Positions 1-8,823 of a DNA stretch of 35,556 nt are shown in pieces (the first letter of the stretch is position 1; every line of letters begins with the position of its first letter). Both the position numbers and the translations under genes were made by a program. A model generated the notes under the pieces. It searched no databases, was not told the origin of the DNA, and saw only the letters and a program-made list of their open reading frames with translations. This DNA comes from an uncultured Flavobacteriales bacterium (GTDB lineage Bacteria; Bacteroidota; Bacteroidia; Flavobacteriales; BACL11): positions 1 to 35,556 of the forward strand of contig CAJQHO010000034.1 of assembly GCA_905478185.1 (NCBI GenBank), given 5' to 3'.

Positions 1-1
1 C

Positions 2-895
2 CAAACTAAAGATGGTTTATTCCAGATGATTCCATGGGATTTAGACAATAGTTTCTCAGGAGCTATTATGGGATTCGATTATTTTAATCAATCTAATATC
101 TATGAATATGATCCTTATCATTATGGAGCCCCAGGAGATAGGCCTCTTGCGGAGAAACTACTTAATGATCCTTTTTATAGAAAACAATACACGGCTCATA
201 TGCGGACAATAATAAATGAAGCATTAGATACTGCTGCCATTAGAAATCAAATCAACCAATTACAATCTTTAGCTCATAATGCTGCTGATAGCGATCAATG
301 GAAAGGATTTTCTATGGCTCAATATTATAGTAATGTAGAATCTGCGCTTTGGACGAACTGGGGTTTTGGAGGAATTATGTCTACTATTGACGCAAGAAAA
401 CAATATTTATTATCTCATCCTGAGATTGCTTTACCACCCCCTACTATTTATGGGTTAAATATTACTAATAATTTAGTTACAGTAAATGCCATTAGCGCAT
501 CAACTTTGGAGTTAATGGCATCCACAAGTGAGTATAATTCAAAATTTCAATCCTTTGTAATGTTAGATGATGGCACTAATGGTGATGTAATGGCGAATGA
601 TGGTATTTATTCATCAGAATTACCATTTCAATCTAGTGGGCTTAATATTAAGTTTTATATTAGAGCTCAAAATAATGATGCGCTGGCTCTATTACCTGAA
701 AGAGCCGAATTTGAATTTTATACTTATTCTGTTATCTCCGGTCTTTTTGTCGCACCATCAACTACGCAAAAACAACTTATAGGAATTACTGATTTATTAG
801 GAAGGACGGTTGCTAATTCTAAATCATTAATAAACACTCCATTATTTTATATTTATGATGATGGAACAGTAGAGAAAAGAATAGTAATTGAATAA
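2..895 (+). CDS. CotH-type secreted protein with T9SS C-terminal domain (3' part)
   Basis: The frame is open from the window edge, so this is the C-terminal ~297 residues of a larger protein. The motif PWDLDNSFSG (about residues 11-20 of the fragment) is the acidic metal-binding signature of CotH-family proteins, which have an atypical protein-kinase fold. A middle region of about 100 residues contains LDDGTNGD followed by NDGIY, typical of extracellular beta-sandwich modules. The last ~60 residues (GITDLLGRTV, then YIYDDGTVEKRIVIE) match the T9SS type A sorting domain, which is cleaved when cargo crosses the outer membrane. I infer a secreted or surface-anchored protein in a cell with a working T9SS, consistent with porT and porX further along. 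The substrate is unknown. The gene converges on ssrA and ends at a shared hairpin. Confidence 0.8.
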   Translation, partial: QTKDGLFQMIPWDLDNSFSGAIMGFDYFNQSNIYEYDPYHYGAPGDRPLAEKLLNDPFYRKQYTAHMRTIINEALDTAAIRNQINQLQSLAHNAADSDQWKGFSMAQYYSNVESALWTNWGFGGIMSTIDARKQYLLSHPEIALPPPTIYGLNITNNLVTVNAISASTLELMASTSEYNSKFQSFVMLDDGTNGDVMANDGIYSSELPFQSSGLNIKFYIRAQNNDALALLPERAEFEFYTYSVISGLFVAPSTTQKQLIGITDLLGRTVANSKSLINTPLFYIYDDGTVEKRIVIE

Positions 896-929
896 ATATA
901 AACCCACTCAATTGAGTGGGTTTATATTT
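894..929. terminator. Bidirectional hairpin between the CotH gene and ssrA
   Basis: A perfect 36-nt palindrome centred at 911/912, with arm core AACCCACTCAATT and A/T-rich flanks that give T-runs on both strands. It starts at the stop codon of the CotH-type gene and ends exactly at the CCA end of the tmRNA on the other strand, so it can stop transcription from both sides. Confidence 0.8.
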
Positions 930-1298
930 GGTGGAGCTGGGGGGTATCGAACCCCCGTCCAAACAAGGAATTAAATAACTTTCTACATGTTTATCTTATT
1001 TTGGTTTTCGAAATTAGGTTGGAAATAAGCAATCCAAACCTAATCCTTAGCTTTTTAAAGTTTTGCAAGTTTATAAAAGCAATAAACCCACTATCCTGAT
1101 TTTGATTATGTTTCAAGATTTATAGGAGACAGGAAGTCCTATAAAAGAAACAAAAGCTTACGTAATTATATAAATTAGGCAGCTAAAGCGTAATTATTTT
1201 CGCCAATTAAAAATGTGAATTTTAATATTTACGAGCTAAAATACAATGCTCGACATGCTTACTACAAAACGCACTTGCAGTCAAATCCAGTCAGCCCC
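929..1298 (-). ncRNA. ssrA: Transfer-messenger RNA (tmRNA)
   Basis: The tmRNA rescues stalled ribosomes with SmpB and tags the unfinished peptide for proteolysis. On the minus strand the mature 5' end GGGGCTG (1298-1292) pairs with CAGCTCC next to a genomically encoded ACCA (ending at 929), forming the acceptor stem. The T-arm GGGGGTTCGATACCCCC precedes it. About 100 nt from the 5' end, the codons GGC GAA AAT AAT TAC GCT TTA GCT GCC TAA (around 1204-1175) encode the tag GENNYALAA, which has the LAA-type ending recognised by Clp proteases. Its length of 370 nt is normal for a one-piece tmRNA. A -7 element lies about 20 nt upstream. Confidence 0.95.
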
Positions 1299-1318
1299 AA
1301 TAAATTAATGAACTTTTG

Positions 1319-1326
1319 CAAAATTA
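1319..1326 (-). promoter_or_regulatory. -7 element TAATTTTG for ssrA
   Basis: Read on the minus strand this is a perfect TAnnTTTG. It would start transcription near 1315, giving a leader of about 17 nt for RNase P to remove. No convincing -33 TTTG is visible. Confidence 0.5.
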
Positions 1327-1358
1327 CAAAAATCACTAGTTAAGTGTTGTGCTTTTTT

Positions 1359-1366
1359 TACTTTTG
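1359..1366 (+). promoter_or_regulatory. -7 element TACTTTTG for the LOR-like gene
   Basis: Perfect TAnnTTTG about 20 nt before the chosen start codon, back to back with the ssrA promoter. It supports a start at 1383 or 1389 over the ATG at 1344, which lies upstream of the expected transcript start. Confidence 0.5.
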
Positions 1367-1388
1367 TGCACGAAATATATATATGATT

Positions 1389-2591
1389 ATGAAGATAGGC
1401 GTTTTAAAAGAAGAAAAAGTACCAGCTGATAAGCGTGTTCCACTAACGCCAAAGCAATGTAGAGTGCTGCTTAATACCTATCCAAAGCTTGAGATTGCAG
1501 TGAAAAGTAGTGGTATTAGGTGCTTTGCTGATGAGATGTATATAGCAGAAGGAATACAAGTTGTTAATGACTTGTTTGATTGTGATGTATTGATAGGAGT
1601 GAAGGAAGTGCCAAAAAGTTCACTAATACCTAATAAAACATATTTTTATTTCTCTCATACTATAAAGGAACAGCCTTATAATAGAGAGTTGTTATTAAAA
1701 ATGATGGAGCTTAATATTAGTATGGTGGATTATGAAGTGCTAAAAAATCAGAAAGGAAAACGCCTTTTAGGATTTGGAAGATATGCTGGGATTGTTGGTG
1801 CTTATAATGGTTTTTTAACTTATGGGTTGAAATCAGGAAAGTACAACTTGAAGGGAGCGCATAATTGTGAGGATAGAGCTGAAATGGAAGGGGAGATGAG
1901 TAAGATAAAGTTAAGCAATGAAAAGATAATTATAACAGGTAATGGTAGGGTAGGAAGTGGTATTTTGGAAATAATTTTGAAAGCAAATATCAGAGAGGTT
2001 TCAAAATCAGAATTACTAAACAATACTTTTGATGAAGCTGTTTTTGTTCACCTTAAAACTATGGATTACAATGTGAGAATTGATGCTTCTGAATCTAATA
2101 AGTCTGAATTTTATAAGCAGCCAGAATTGTATTGCTCCTCATTTATGGATTATGCTAAACAAGCTGATATTTTTATTGCAGGACATTATTATGGTGCAAG
2201 TTCTCCTTATTTATTTACTAGAGAAGATGCTAAACATTCAGACTTTAACATAAAAGTTGTAGCGGATGTTTCGTGTGATATTGATGGGCCAGTTGCGTCA
2301 ACTATTCGCCCTTCAACAATAGTGGACCCTATTTATGGATATAATCCAATTTCTGAAACTGAAGATAGTTTTATTCAAGAAGGAAATATTGCTGTAATGG
2401 CTGTTGATAATTTACCTTGTGAGTTGCCAAAAGATGCCTCAGAGGATTTTGGAAATGAAATGCTCGAAAAAATACTCCCATCATTAATAATGAGTGATGA
2501 TGAACAAATAATTGAAAATGCAACTATTTGCAAAAATGGTGATTTAACACCAAATTTTGAGTACTTAAGAAATTACGTAAACGGAAATTAA
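1389..2591 (+). CDS. Lysine-ketoglutarate-reductase / alanine dehydrogenase-like NAD(P) oxidoreductase
   Basis: About 400 residues. The N-terminal AlaDH/PNT-type domain opens with MKIGVLKEEK and VPADKRVPLTP. FSHTIKEQPYNREL (88-101) and LGFGRYAGIVGAYN (127-140) resemble the lysine-ketoglutarate reductase half of the animal/plant bifunctional enzyme AASS and yeast Lys1. The Rossmann loop GNGRVGSG is at 184-191, and ADVSCDIDGPVAS (292-304) is the matching late motif. There is no fused saccharopine dehydrogenase domain. The family reduces or oxidises a secondary amine between an amino acid and a keto acid; the actual substrate here cannot be told from sequence. The start is placed at MKIG; an ATG two codons earlier (1383) is equally possible. 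The last four bases overlap the stop of rpe on the other strand. Confidence 0.75.
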   Translation: MKIGVLKEEKVPADKRVPLTPKQCRVLLNTYPKLEIAVKSSGIRCFADEMYIAEGIQVVNDLFDCDVLIGVKEVPKSSLIPNKTYFYFSHTIKEQPYNRELLLKMMELNISMVDYEVLKNQKGKRLLGFGRYAGIVGAYNGFLTYGLKSGKYNLKGAHNCEDRAEMEGEMSKIKLSNEKIIITGNGRVGSGILEIILKANIREVSKSELLNNTFDEAVFVHLKTMDYNVRIDASESNKSEFYKQPELYCSSFMDYAKQADIFIAGHYYGASSPYLFTREDAKHSDFNIKVVADVSCDIDGPVASTIRPSTIVDPIYGYNPISETEDSFIQEGNIAVMAVDNLPCELPKDASEDFGNEMLEKILPSLIMSDDEQIIENATICKNGDLTPNFEYLRNYVNGN

Positions 2592-3238
2592 ATTGCTTTT
2601 AATTCAGCAATAGTTTGAGCAGGATTTTCTGATTTAAAGACAAAACTACCAGCAACCAACACATCCGCACCTGCATCTAATAATTTTCTTGCGTTAGATG
2701 AAGTTACCCCACCATCAATTTCTATATGAGTATTTAGACCTTGATTATTAGCCATCTGTCTAAGTTTTCTTACTTTATTGTAAGTCATTTCTTCAAACTT
2801 TTGCCCTCCAAATCCTGGATTTATTGACATTAATAAAACCATATAACATTTAGGTAAAATATCTTCTAAAACACTTACTGGAGTTGTTAAGTTTAAAACT
2901 ACACCAGCTTTACACCCCGCATCTTTAATCTGAGTAAGTGTCCTGTGTAAATGTACTGTTGATTCGTAATGTACAGTAATGATATCTGCACCAACTTTTG
3001 CAAACTCCTCAATATAGCGTTCCGGCTTTTCTATCATTAGGTGTACATCAAGTGGTTTTGTTGCGTGTTTTTTTATAGCCTGAATTACTGGCATTCCATA
3101 AGATATATTTGGAACAAAATGACCATCCATTACGTCAATATGAAACCAATCAGCTTGGCTATTATTTATCATTTCACAATCTCTTTGAAGGTTTCCGAAA
3201 TCTGCTGCTAATATTGAAGGTGCTATTTTGTGTGACAT
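2588..3238 (-). CDS. rpe: Ribulose-phosphate 3-epimerase
   Basis: Interconverts ribulose 5-phosphate and xylulose 5-phosphate in the cytoplasmic pentose phosphate pathway. The 216-residue TIM barrel is of normal length. PSILAADF opens the barrel. HIDVMDG supplies H33, D35 and D38, VHLMI supplies H66, and IEIDGGV supplies D175, so metal ligands and the catalytic aspartate pair are all present. MSINPGFGGQKF (137-148) is the phosphate-binding stretch typical of the family. It sits downstream of rpoD but has its own -7 element just after the rpoD terminator, so it is probably a separate transcript. Its stop codon shares the TTAA at 2588-2591 with the convergent gene. Confidence 0.96.
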   Translation of the reverse strand: MSHKIAPSILAADFGNLQRDCEMINNSQADWFHIDVMDGHFVPNISYGMPVIQAIKKHATKPLDVHLMIEKPERYIEEFAKVGADIITVHYESTVHLHRTLTQIKDAGCKAGVVLNLTTPVSVLEDILPKCYMVLLMSINPGFGGQKFEEMTYNKVRKLRQMANNQGLNTHIEIDGGVTSSNARKLLDAGADVLVAGSFVFKSENPAQTIAELKAI

Positions 3239-3254
3239 TTTTATTTCTTTTTTG

Positions 3255-3262
3255 CAAACATA
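3255..3262 (-). promoter_or_regulatory. -7 element TATGTTTG for rpe
   Basis: Perfect TAnnTTTG on the minus strand, 16 nt upstream of the rpe ATG and just downstream of the rpoD terminator. The -33 region would lie inside the terminator hairpin and is weak. Confidence 0.5.
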
Positions 3263-3265
3263 GAT

Positions 3266-3293
3266 AAAAAAAAGAGGGCTAAAAGCCCTCTTT
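3266..3293 (-). terminator. Rho-independent terminator of rpoD
   Basis: On the minus strand the arms AAAGAGGGCT and AGCCCTCTTT enclose a 3-nt loop and run into eight T residues (complement of 3273-3266). It begins a few bases after the rpoD stop codon. Confidence 0.85.
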
Positions 3294-3297
3294 CAAT

Positions 3298-4161
3298 TTA
3301 TCCTAAATAAGTTTTCAAGATTTTACTTCTTGATGTTTGTTTGAGTCGCCTAACAGCTTTCTCTTTAATTTGCCTAACTCTTTCTCTTGTTAAATCAAAT
3401 TTCTCACCAATTTCTTCAAGAGTCATTGCATGTCCAGCATTTAATCCAAAATATGAAGAAACAACATCAGCCTCTCTAGCTGTTAAAGTATCTAAAGCTC
3501 TTCTAATTTCTTCTCTTAATGATTCTAACATTAATTGAGCATCAGGGTTTGGACTGTCTTCTGACCCCATTACATCATAAAGATTGCTATCCTCACCTTC
3601 AATTAAAGGGGCGTCCATTGATACATGCCTTCCTGTATTTTTTAATGATTGCTTAACTTCAGTAATTGAAAGTTCTACCATATCTGCAATTTCTTCAGGA
3701 GTAGGAGGTCTTTCAAATTTTTGTTCTAAAGCAGCATACGCCTTATTAATTTTATTGATAGAACCAATTTTATTAAGTGGCAACCTAACAATACGAGATT
3801 GTTCAGCTAAAGCTTGTAAAATTGACTGACGAATCCACCAAACAGCATAAGAAATAAACTTAAACCCTCTAGTTTCATCAAAACGCTTTGCAGCTTTAAT
3901 AAGTCCAAGATTTCCTTCATTAATTAAATCAGGTAGAGTTAATCCTTGATTTTGATATTGCTTAGAAACAGAAACTACAAAACGTAAATTTGCTTTGGTT
4001 AATTTTTCAAGAGCTCTTTCGTCACCAGCTTTAATTTTTTGTGCTAACTCTACTTCTTCTTCAGCAGTAATTAAATCTACTCTTCCAATTTCTTGTAAGT
4101 ATTTGTCAAGTGATGCAGTTTCTCTATTAGTAACCTGCTTTGTAATTTTTAGTTGCCTCAT
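3298..4161 (-). CDS. rpoD: Primary sigma factor, Bacteroidota type
   Basis: Directs RNA polymerase to housekeeping promoters. The 287-residue protein lacks region 1.1 and the large non-conserved insert of proteobacterial sigma-70, as is usual for Bacteroidota. Region 1.2 starts near residue 18 ([14 protein letters not shown]). Region 2 covers about 50-122, with [18 protein letters not shown] and the -10 recognition stretch [14 protein letters not shown]. Region 3 follows ([16 protein letters not shown]). Region 4.2 ends in [19 protein letters not shown], the helix-turn-helix for the -33 element. This sigma class reads TTTG/TAnnTTTG promoters, copies of which occur in front of several genes here. 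A strong terminator follows. I saw no clear promoter in the 83-nt gap to pnp. Confidence 0.96.
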   Translation of the reverse strand: MRQLKITKQVTNRETASLDKYLQEIGRVDLITAEEEVELAQKIKAGDERALEKLTKANLRFVVSVSKQYQNQGLTLPDLINEGNLGLIKAAKRFDETRGFKFISYAVWWIRQSILQALAEQSRIVRLPLNKIGSINKINKAYAALEQKFERPPTPEEIADMVELSITEVKQSLKNTGRHVSMDAPLIEGEDSNLYDVMGSEDSPNPDAQLMLESLREEIRRALDTLTAREADVVSSYFGLNAGHAMTLEEIGEKFDLTRERVRQIKEKAVRRLKQTSRSKILKTYLG

Positions 4162-4244
4162 TTTTATTTTTTTTAGTTAGTAATCTTGTGCTCCATCTTT
4201 ATACGAACTGTTTTGCAAAAGGTTACATTTAGTTTAAAAAAATA

Positions 4245-6374
4245 TTATTTTTTTTCTGGCTTAGGTAAAAGCACTTTTCTTGATAACTTAAGTTTACCAC
4301 TTCTTTCATCAATAGCAATCAATTTTACTTCAATTGTATCACCTTCTTTAAGTACATCCTCAACATTCTCAACTCTTTCCCAAGCTAACTCAGAAATATG
4401 AACTAATCCATCAGTGTTTGGAGCAATTCCAACAAAGGCACCATAAGGCATAATTGATTTTACTTTTCCTTTATAAATTTCACCAACTTCTGGCATAAAT
4501 GCAATTGATTTAATTTTTTCAACTGCAGAATCAATACCATCTTGATCAGTTCCTAAAATCTCGACTACACCCATATCATCAATTTCTTCAATAGAAATAT
4601 TTGTTCCTGTAGATGCTTGTAATTCTTGAATAATTTTTCCTCCAGGTCCAATAATCCCACCAATAGTTGATTTTGGAACTTTTAATACTACAATTTTTGG
4701 AGTTTGAGGTTTTAATTGAATTCTTGGCTCTGCAATTGTTTCAACAATTTTACCTAATATATGTAATCTACCATCTCTTGCTTGGTTTAAAGCTTTATCT
4801 AAAATTTCGTAAGATAATCCTTGTACTTTGATATCCATTTGACAAGCAGTAATACCATCAGCAGTACCACAAATTTTAAAGTCCATATCTCCTAAATGAT
4901 CTTCATCACCTAAAATATCAGAAAGTACAGCATAGTTGTTTGGGTCTTTCTCATCAGAAATTAACCCCATTGCGATACCAGATACTGGTTTTTGAATTTT
5001 AACTCCAGCATCCATAAGTGCTAAAGTACCAGCACAAACAGTTGCCATTGAAGATGATCCATTTGATTCTAAAATATCCGAAACAATTCTTACTGTATAA
5101 GGATTGTCAGCAGGAATCATCTTTTTTAATGCTCTTTGTGCTAAGTTTCCGTGTCCGATTTCTCTTCTACTTACGTTAAATTTCATTCTAGCTTCTCCTG
5201 TAGAGAAAGGAGGGAAGTTGTAGTGTAAGTAGAAACTTTCATGTCCTTGATGGGTTACTCCATCTAAACGGTTTACATCAGTAGCTGAACCTAATGTTAC
5301 AGTTGTTAATGATTGAGTTTCACCCCTTGTAAATACAGCTGATCCATGTGGGCTATATAAATAATCTACTTCACACCATATAGGTCTTATTTCAGTTGTT
5401 GCTCTTCCATCTAATCTCTTTCCTTTAGCTAACACCAGACTTCTTATCGCTTCTTTTTCAACATCATGGTAGTATACCCCAATTAATTTTGAATCATATT
5501 TTTCAACCTCATCTTCTGATAAGCTTGCAATCCAATCTGTTTTTACAGCTTTGAATTTAGTTGACCTTTCATCTTTACCTAAACCTTCCTCAGCTACAGC
5601 ATAAACAGAATCATAAGTTTCTGCTTTAATTTTAGCTTTTAAATCTTCATCATGATTTTCATGACAGTATTCTCTTTTATCAGCTGAAACACCAACTTGA
5701 GCAGCTAATGCTAACTGTGCAGCACATTGTACTTTAATTGCTTCATGTCCAATTTTGATTGCTTCAATCATTTCAGCTTCTGAAACTTCACTCATTTCAC
5801 CTTCAACCATCGCAACACTATCAGCTGATGCGCCAACCATAAGGTCAATATCTGCATTTTCTAAGTCAGCTGCTGATGGGTTAATTACATAACTTCCATT
5901 AATTCTTGCTACTCTACATTCTGAAATTGGTCCGTTAAACGGAATATCAGAAAGTGCAATTGCAGTAGAAGCAGCAAGTGCAGCTAAAGCATCAGGCTTT
6001 ACATTTGGGTCATGTGAGTTTAATGATATCATAATTTGTACCTCAGCATGATAATCACTAGGAAACATAGGCCTTAATATTCTATCAACCAATCTCATTA
6101 CCAATATTTCTTGGTCAGTTGGTCTTCCTTCTCTTTTTAAGAATCCTCCAGGGAATCTTCCATCAGCAGCAAATTTCTCTCTATAGTCTACTGTTAATGG
6201 TAAAAAATCTACTCCTTCTCTAGCTTCAAAACTAGAAACTACAGTTGCAAGCATATGAGTGTTACCCATTCTTAATTCAACTGAACCGTGTGCTTGTTTT
6301 GCTAATTTTCCTGTTGAGATAGAAATTTCTCTTCCATCTTCTAACGTAATAATTTGTTTTTCTTCTTTTATCAT
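4245..6374 (-). CDS. pnp: Polyribonucleotide nucleotidyltransferase (PNPase)
   Basis: A phosphate-dependent 3'-5' exoribonuclease of mRNA decay that forms a trimeric ring. The 709 residues match the usual size. The first RNase PH-like domain carries [14 protein letters not shown] (about 74-87). A helical linker follows. The second RNase PH domain carries [28 protein letters not shown] and [12 protein letters not shown], which includes the catalytic aspartates. The C-terminus has a KH domain around [12 protein letters not shown] and an S1 domain around [19 protein letters not shown]. It lies directly after rpsO, the widely conserved rpsO-pnp order. A hairpin separates the two, so pnp is either read through or has a promoter I could not identify. 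Confidence 0.97.
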   Translation of the reverse strand: MIKEEKQIITLEDGREISISTGKLAKQAHGSVELRMGNTHMLATVVSSFEAREGVDFLPLTVDYREKFAADGRFPGGFLKREGRPTDQEILVMRLVDRILRPMFPSDYHAEVQIMISLNSHDPNVKPDALAALAASTAIALSDIPFNGPISECRVARINGSYVINPSAADLENADIDLMVGASADSVAMVEGEMSEVSEAEMIEAIKIGHEAIKVQCAAQLALAAQVGVSADKREYCHENHDEDLKAKIKAETYDSVYAVAEEGLGKDERSTKFKAVKTDWIASLSEDEVEKYDSKLIGVYYHDVEKEAIRSLVLAKGKRLDGRATTEIRPIWCEVDYLYSPHGSAVFTRGETQSLTTVTLGSATDVNRLDGVTHQGHESFYLHYNFPPFSTGEARMKFNVSRREIGHGNLAQRALKKMIPADNPYTVRIVSDILESNGSSSMATVCAGTLALMDAGVKIQKPVSGIAMGLISDEKDPNNYAVLSDILGDEDHLGDMDFKICGTADGITACQMDIKVQGLSYEILDKALNQARDGRLHILGKIVETIAEPRIQLKPQTPKIVVLKVPKSTIGGIIGPGGKIIQELQASTGTNISIEEIDDMGVVEILGTDQDGIDSAVEKIKSIAFMPEVGEIYKGKVKSIMPYGAFVGIAPNTDGLVHISELAWERVENVEDVLKEGDTIEVKLIAIDERSGKLKLSRKVLLPKPEKK

Positions 6375-6397
6375 CTTGTCTTCTTTGTTTATAAATT

Positions 6398-6427
6398 AAA
6401 AAAGGCAATAAAACTATTGCCTTTTTT
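6398..6427 (-). terminator. Hairpin between rpsO and pnp
   Basis: Arms AAAAAAGGCAATA and TATTGCCTTTTTT around a 4-nt loop, ending in a T-run on the minus strand. It follows the rpsO stop by about 20 nt and precedes pnp, so it acts as a terminator or partial attenuator in the rpsO-pnp pair. Confidence 0.75.
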
Positions 6428-6446
6428 GAGTTTGTCTGTCTTTTTA

Positions 6447-6716
6447 TTATCTTCTTAGACCTAAATCCTTAACTAACTTTCTATAAGCTAAGATGTCTTT
6501 TCCTTTTAAGTAGTCTAATAATTTTCTTCTTTTTCCAACCATTAATTGTAATGATCTTTGTGTTCCATAATCTTTACGGTTGCTTTTTAAGTGCTCAGTT
6601 AAATCAGATATTTTCTTAGTAAATAATGCTACTTGAGAGTAAACTGATCCTGAATCTTTGGCATCTTTACCAAATTCTTTGAAAATTTTTTCTTTTTTTT
6701 GTGTTGTTAAGCTCAT
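6447..6716 (-). CDS. rpsO: 30S ribosomal protein S15
   Basis: Binds the central domain of 16S rRNA early in small-subunit assembly and contributes to a bridge with the 50S subunit. The 89 residues are exactly the usual length. DSGSVYSQVALFTKKI (about 21-36), LTEHLKSNRKDYGTQRSL, and KRRKLLDYLKGKD are the conserved RNA-binding segments, ending in LGLRR. It has its own -7 element upstream and a hairpin downstream, so it can be made independently of both accD and pnp. Confidence 0.97.
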   Translation of the reverse strand: MSLTTQKKEKIFKEFGKDAKDSGSVYSQVALFTKKISDLTEHLKSNRKDYGTQRSLQLMVGKRRKLLDYLKGKDILAYRKLVKDLGLRR

Positions 6717-6752
6717 GTTTTTCTTTTTAAAACCTCTTTATTTTATGGGCTG

Positions 6753-6760
6753 CAAATTTA
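6753..6760 (-). promoter_or_regulatory. -7 element TAAATTTG for rpsO
   Basis: Perfect TAnnTTTG on the minus strand, about 37 nt upstream of the rpsO ATG, within the 81-nt gap after accD. It implies a leader of about 32 nt. Confidence 0.5.
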
Positions 6761-6797
6761 GTAAAATATTTAATAAATTGCCTTTTTGATAATTTAT

Positions 6798-7643
6798 TTA
6801 TTTTTTGATAATTCTGAATAGTTGTGCAAGTTTTTCTTTTAATTCTTTTCTGTCAATAATCATATCAATAAAACCGTGTTCTTGTAAGAATTCTGATGTT
6901 TGGAATCCTTCAGGTAAATCTTTACCAATAGTTTCTTTAACTACTCTAGGCCCTGCAAATCCAATTAGTGCATTTGGCTCTGCTATATTCATATCTCCAA
7001 GCATTGAAAATGATGCAGTTGCTCCTCCAAAAGTAGGGTCGGTACATAATGAAATATAAGGTAACCCAGCTTTTCCAAGTTGTGCAAGTTTTGCTGATGT
7101 TTTTGCTAATTGCATTAATGATATTGCCGCTTCCATCATTCTTGCTCCACCTGATTTTGAGATAATAATCATTGGATGTTTGTTCTCTCTTGAATAGTCA
7201 ATTGCTCTAGCAATTTTCTCTCCAACCACCGATCCCATTGATCCTCCAATAAATTTGAAATCCATACTTGCAATTACAACTGTTTCTCCTTTTAGTTTTC
7301 CATGTGCAGTTCTTACAGCATCTTTCAATCCTGTATTTTTCTGCATTGATTTTACTCTATCAGTATATTTTTTCTTGTCAGAAAACTTTAAAGGATCTAG
7401 TGAAGTCATGTTTGCATCAAGCTCAGTAAATGTGTTGTTATCAAATAATAATTCAAAATATTCTTTTGAGCCAATTCTAGAATGGTAATTACAATTAACA
7501 CAACAATGAGAATTCTGTTGATGTTCTTCTGTAGTGATAATTCTTTTACACTTTGGACATTTGTACCAAAGCCCATCAGGAGTTTCTTTTTTCTGATGAG
7601 TTTCAGTAGTAATTCCTTCTTTTATTCTTTTAAACCAACCCAT
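6798..7643 (-). CDS. accD: Acetyl-CoA carboxylase carboxyltransferase subunit beta
   Basis: With AccA it transfers the carboxyl group from biotin to acetyl-CoA, giving malonyl-CoA for fatty acid synthesis. The N-terminal zinc ribbon is visible as CPKC and, about 15 residues later, CVNC. The carboxyltransferase core follows with [30 protein letters not shown] and [17 protein letters not shown], then [13 protein letters not shown]. Its 281 residues are normal. The start codon lies one base after the fbaA stop, so the two are co-transcribed and probably translationally coupled. The partner accA is not in the window. Confidence 0.96.
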   Translation of the reverse strand: MGWFKRIKEGITTETHQKKETPDGLWYKCPKCKRIITTEEHQQNSHCCVNCNYHSRIGSKEYFELLFDNNTFTELDANMTSLDPLKFSDKKKYTDRVKSMQKNTGLKDAVRTAHGKLKGETVVIASMDFKFIGGSMGSVVGEKIARAIDYSRENKHPMIIISKSGGARMMEAAISLMQLAKTSAKLAQLGKAGLPYISLCTDPTFGGATASFSMLGDMNIAEPNALIGFAGPRVVKETIGKDLPEGFQTSEFLQEHGFIDMIIDRKELKEKLAQLFRIIKK

Positions 7644-7644
7644 A

Positions 7645-8712
7645 TTATGCGTTTGTATTTATGTTATTTAAATCATTAAATGATCTTGTTAATCTTGTTT
7701 TAAAAGTAAGCTCAGCCTCTCTTAAATATTTTCTAGGATCATAATACTTTTTATTTGGTTTTTCTTCTCCTTCAGGGTTTCCAATTTGAGTTTTTACATA
7801 ATCATTTTTAGCTAAAAAGTAATCTCTTACTCCTTCAGTGAATCCCCATTGTAAATCAGTGTCAATGTTCATTTTGATTACACCATAGCCTATAGCTTCA
7901 GTAATTTCTGCTTTACTCGATCCTGAACCACCATGAAACACAAAATTAATTGGCTGCTTTTCAGTTCCAAATTTTTCTTCAATAAATTTTTGGGAATTAT
8001 CAAGAATTTTTGGGGTCAGCACTACATTTCCTGGCTTGTATACTCCATGTACATTTCCAAAGGCAGCAGCAATAGTGAATTTATCACTTATTTTCATTAA
8101 TTCTTCATAAGCATAAGCTACCTCTTCAGGTTGAGTGTATAGTTTAGAAACATCAATATCAGTGTTGTCAACTCCATCTTCTTCACCACCTGTAATTCCT
8201 AACTCAATTTCTAAAGTCATGTCAATAGCACTCATTCTTTTTAAGTACTGTTTACATAATTCAATATTTTCTTCTAAAGGTTCTTCCGATAAATCAATCA
8301 TGTGAGAAGAATATAAAGGTTTTCCGTATGCTGCATAGAATTCTTCACCTGCTTCCAGTAGCCCATCAATCCAAGGTAATAATTTTTTTGCGGCATGGTC
8401 AGTATGTAAAATGATACTTGCTCCATAAAGTTCTGCCATCTGATGAACATGCATTGCTCCAGAAATTCCTCCTGCAATAGCTGCTTCATGATTTTCATTA
8501 GACAGCCCTTTTCCAGCATAAAAAACACAACCCCCATTTGAGAACTGAACTATAGAAGTTGAATTTAATTCTGCTGATGTTTCGAGAACAGCATTTACTG
8601 TACTTGTATTACTAACATTTACAGCTGGTAAAGCATATTTATTTAGTTTTGCATCTGCAAATACTTCTTGTAATTCTTCTCCTGTAAGTACTCCTGCTTT
8701 AAATTTAGACAT
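7645..8712 (-). CDS. fbaA: Fructose-bisphosphate aldolase, class II
   Basis: Zinc-dependent cleavage and formation of fructose 1,6-bisphosphate in glycolysis and gluconeogenesis. The 355 residues match the longer class IIA form, like the Escherichia coli enzyme. Zinc and substrate residues are visible in [14 protein letters not shown], in [14 protein letters not shown], and in [30 protein letters not shown] is the conserved late motif. It is first in an operon with accD and has a perfect -7 element upstream, divergent from the TrmH-type methyltransferase gene. Confidence 0.97.
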   Translation of the reverse strand: MSKFKAGVLTGEELQEVFADAKLNKYALPAVNVSNTSTVNAVLETSAELNSTSIVQFSNGGCVFYAGKGLSNENHEAAIAGGISGAMHVHQMAELYGASIILHTDHAAKKLLPWIDGLLEAGEEFYAAYGKPLYSSHMIDLSEEPLEENIELCKQYLKRMSAIDMTLEIELGITGGEEDGVDNTDIDVSKLYTQPEEVAYAYEELMKISDKFTIAAAFGNVHGVYKPGNVVLTPKILDNSQKFIEEKFGTEKQPINFVFHGGSGSSKAEITEAIGYGVIKMNIDTDLQWGFTEGVRDYFLAKNDYVKTQIGNPEGEEKPNKKYYDPRKYLREAELTFKTRLTRSFNDLNNINTNA

Positions 8713-8741
8713 TAGATTTTTTATTTTTAAATTTGGAAGAA

Positions 8742-8749
8742 CAAAATTA
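8742..8749 (-). promoter_or_regulatory. -7 element TAATTTTG for fbaA-accD
   Basis: Perfect TAnnTTTG on the minus strand, about 30 nt upstream of the fbaA ATG in the 111-nt divergent gap. No clear -33 element. Confidence 0.5.
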
Positions 8750-8823
8750 TAAGATTGTTGTTAATTTGAGCACGGATTTTACAATAATTTCATATTATTG
8801 ATTATTAATAAGAAACAAAGCTA

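Noticed and set aside
1344..1388. Longer N-terminus for the LOR-like gene from ATG 1344
   Set aside because: The extension would lie upstream of the predicted transcript start and covers the -7 element; family members begin at MKIG.
4205..4225. Possible -7 element for rpoD (ACCTTTTG on the minus strand)
   Set aside because: Two mismatches at the conserved TA; not distinguishable from background in AT-rich DNA.
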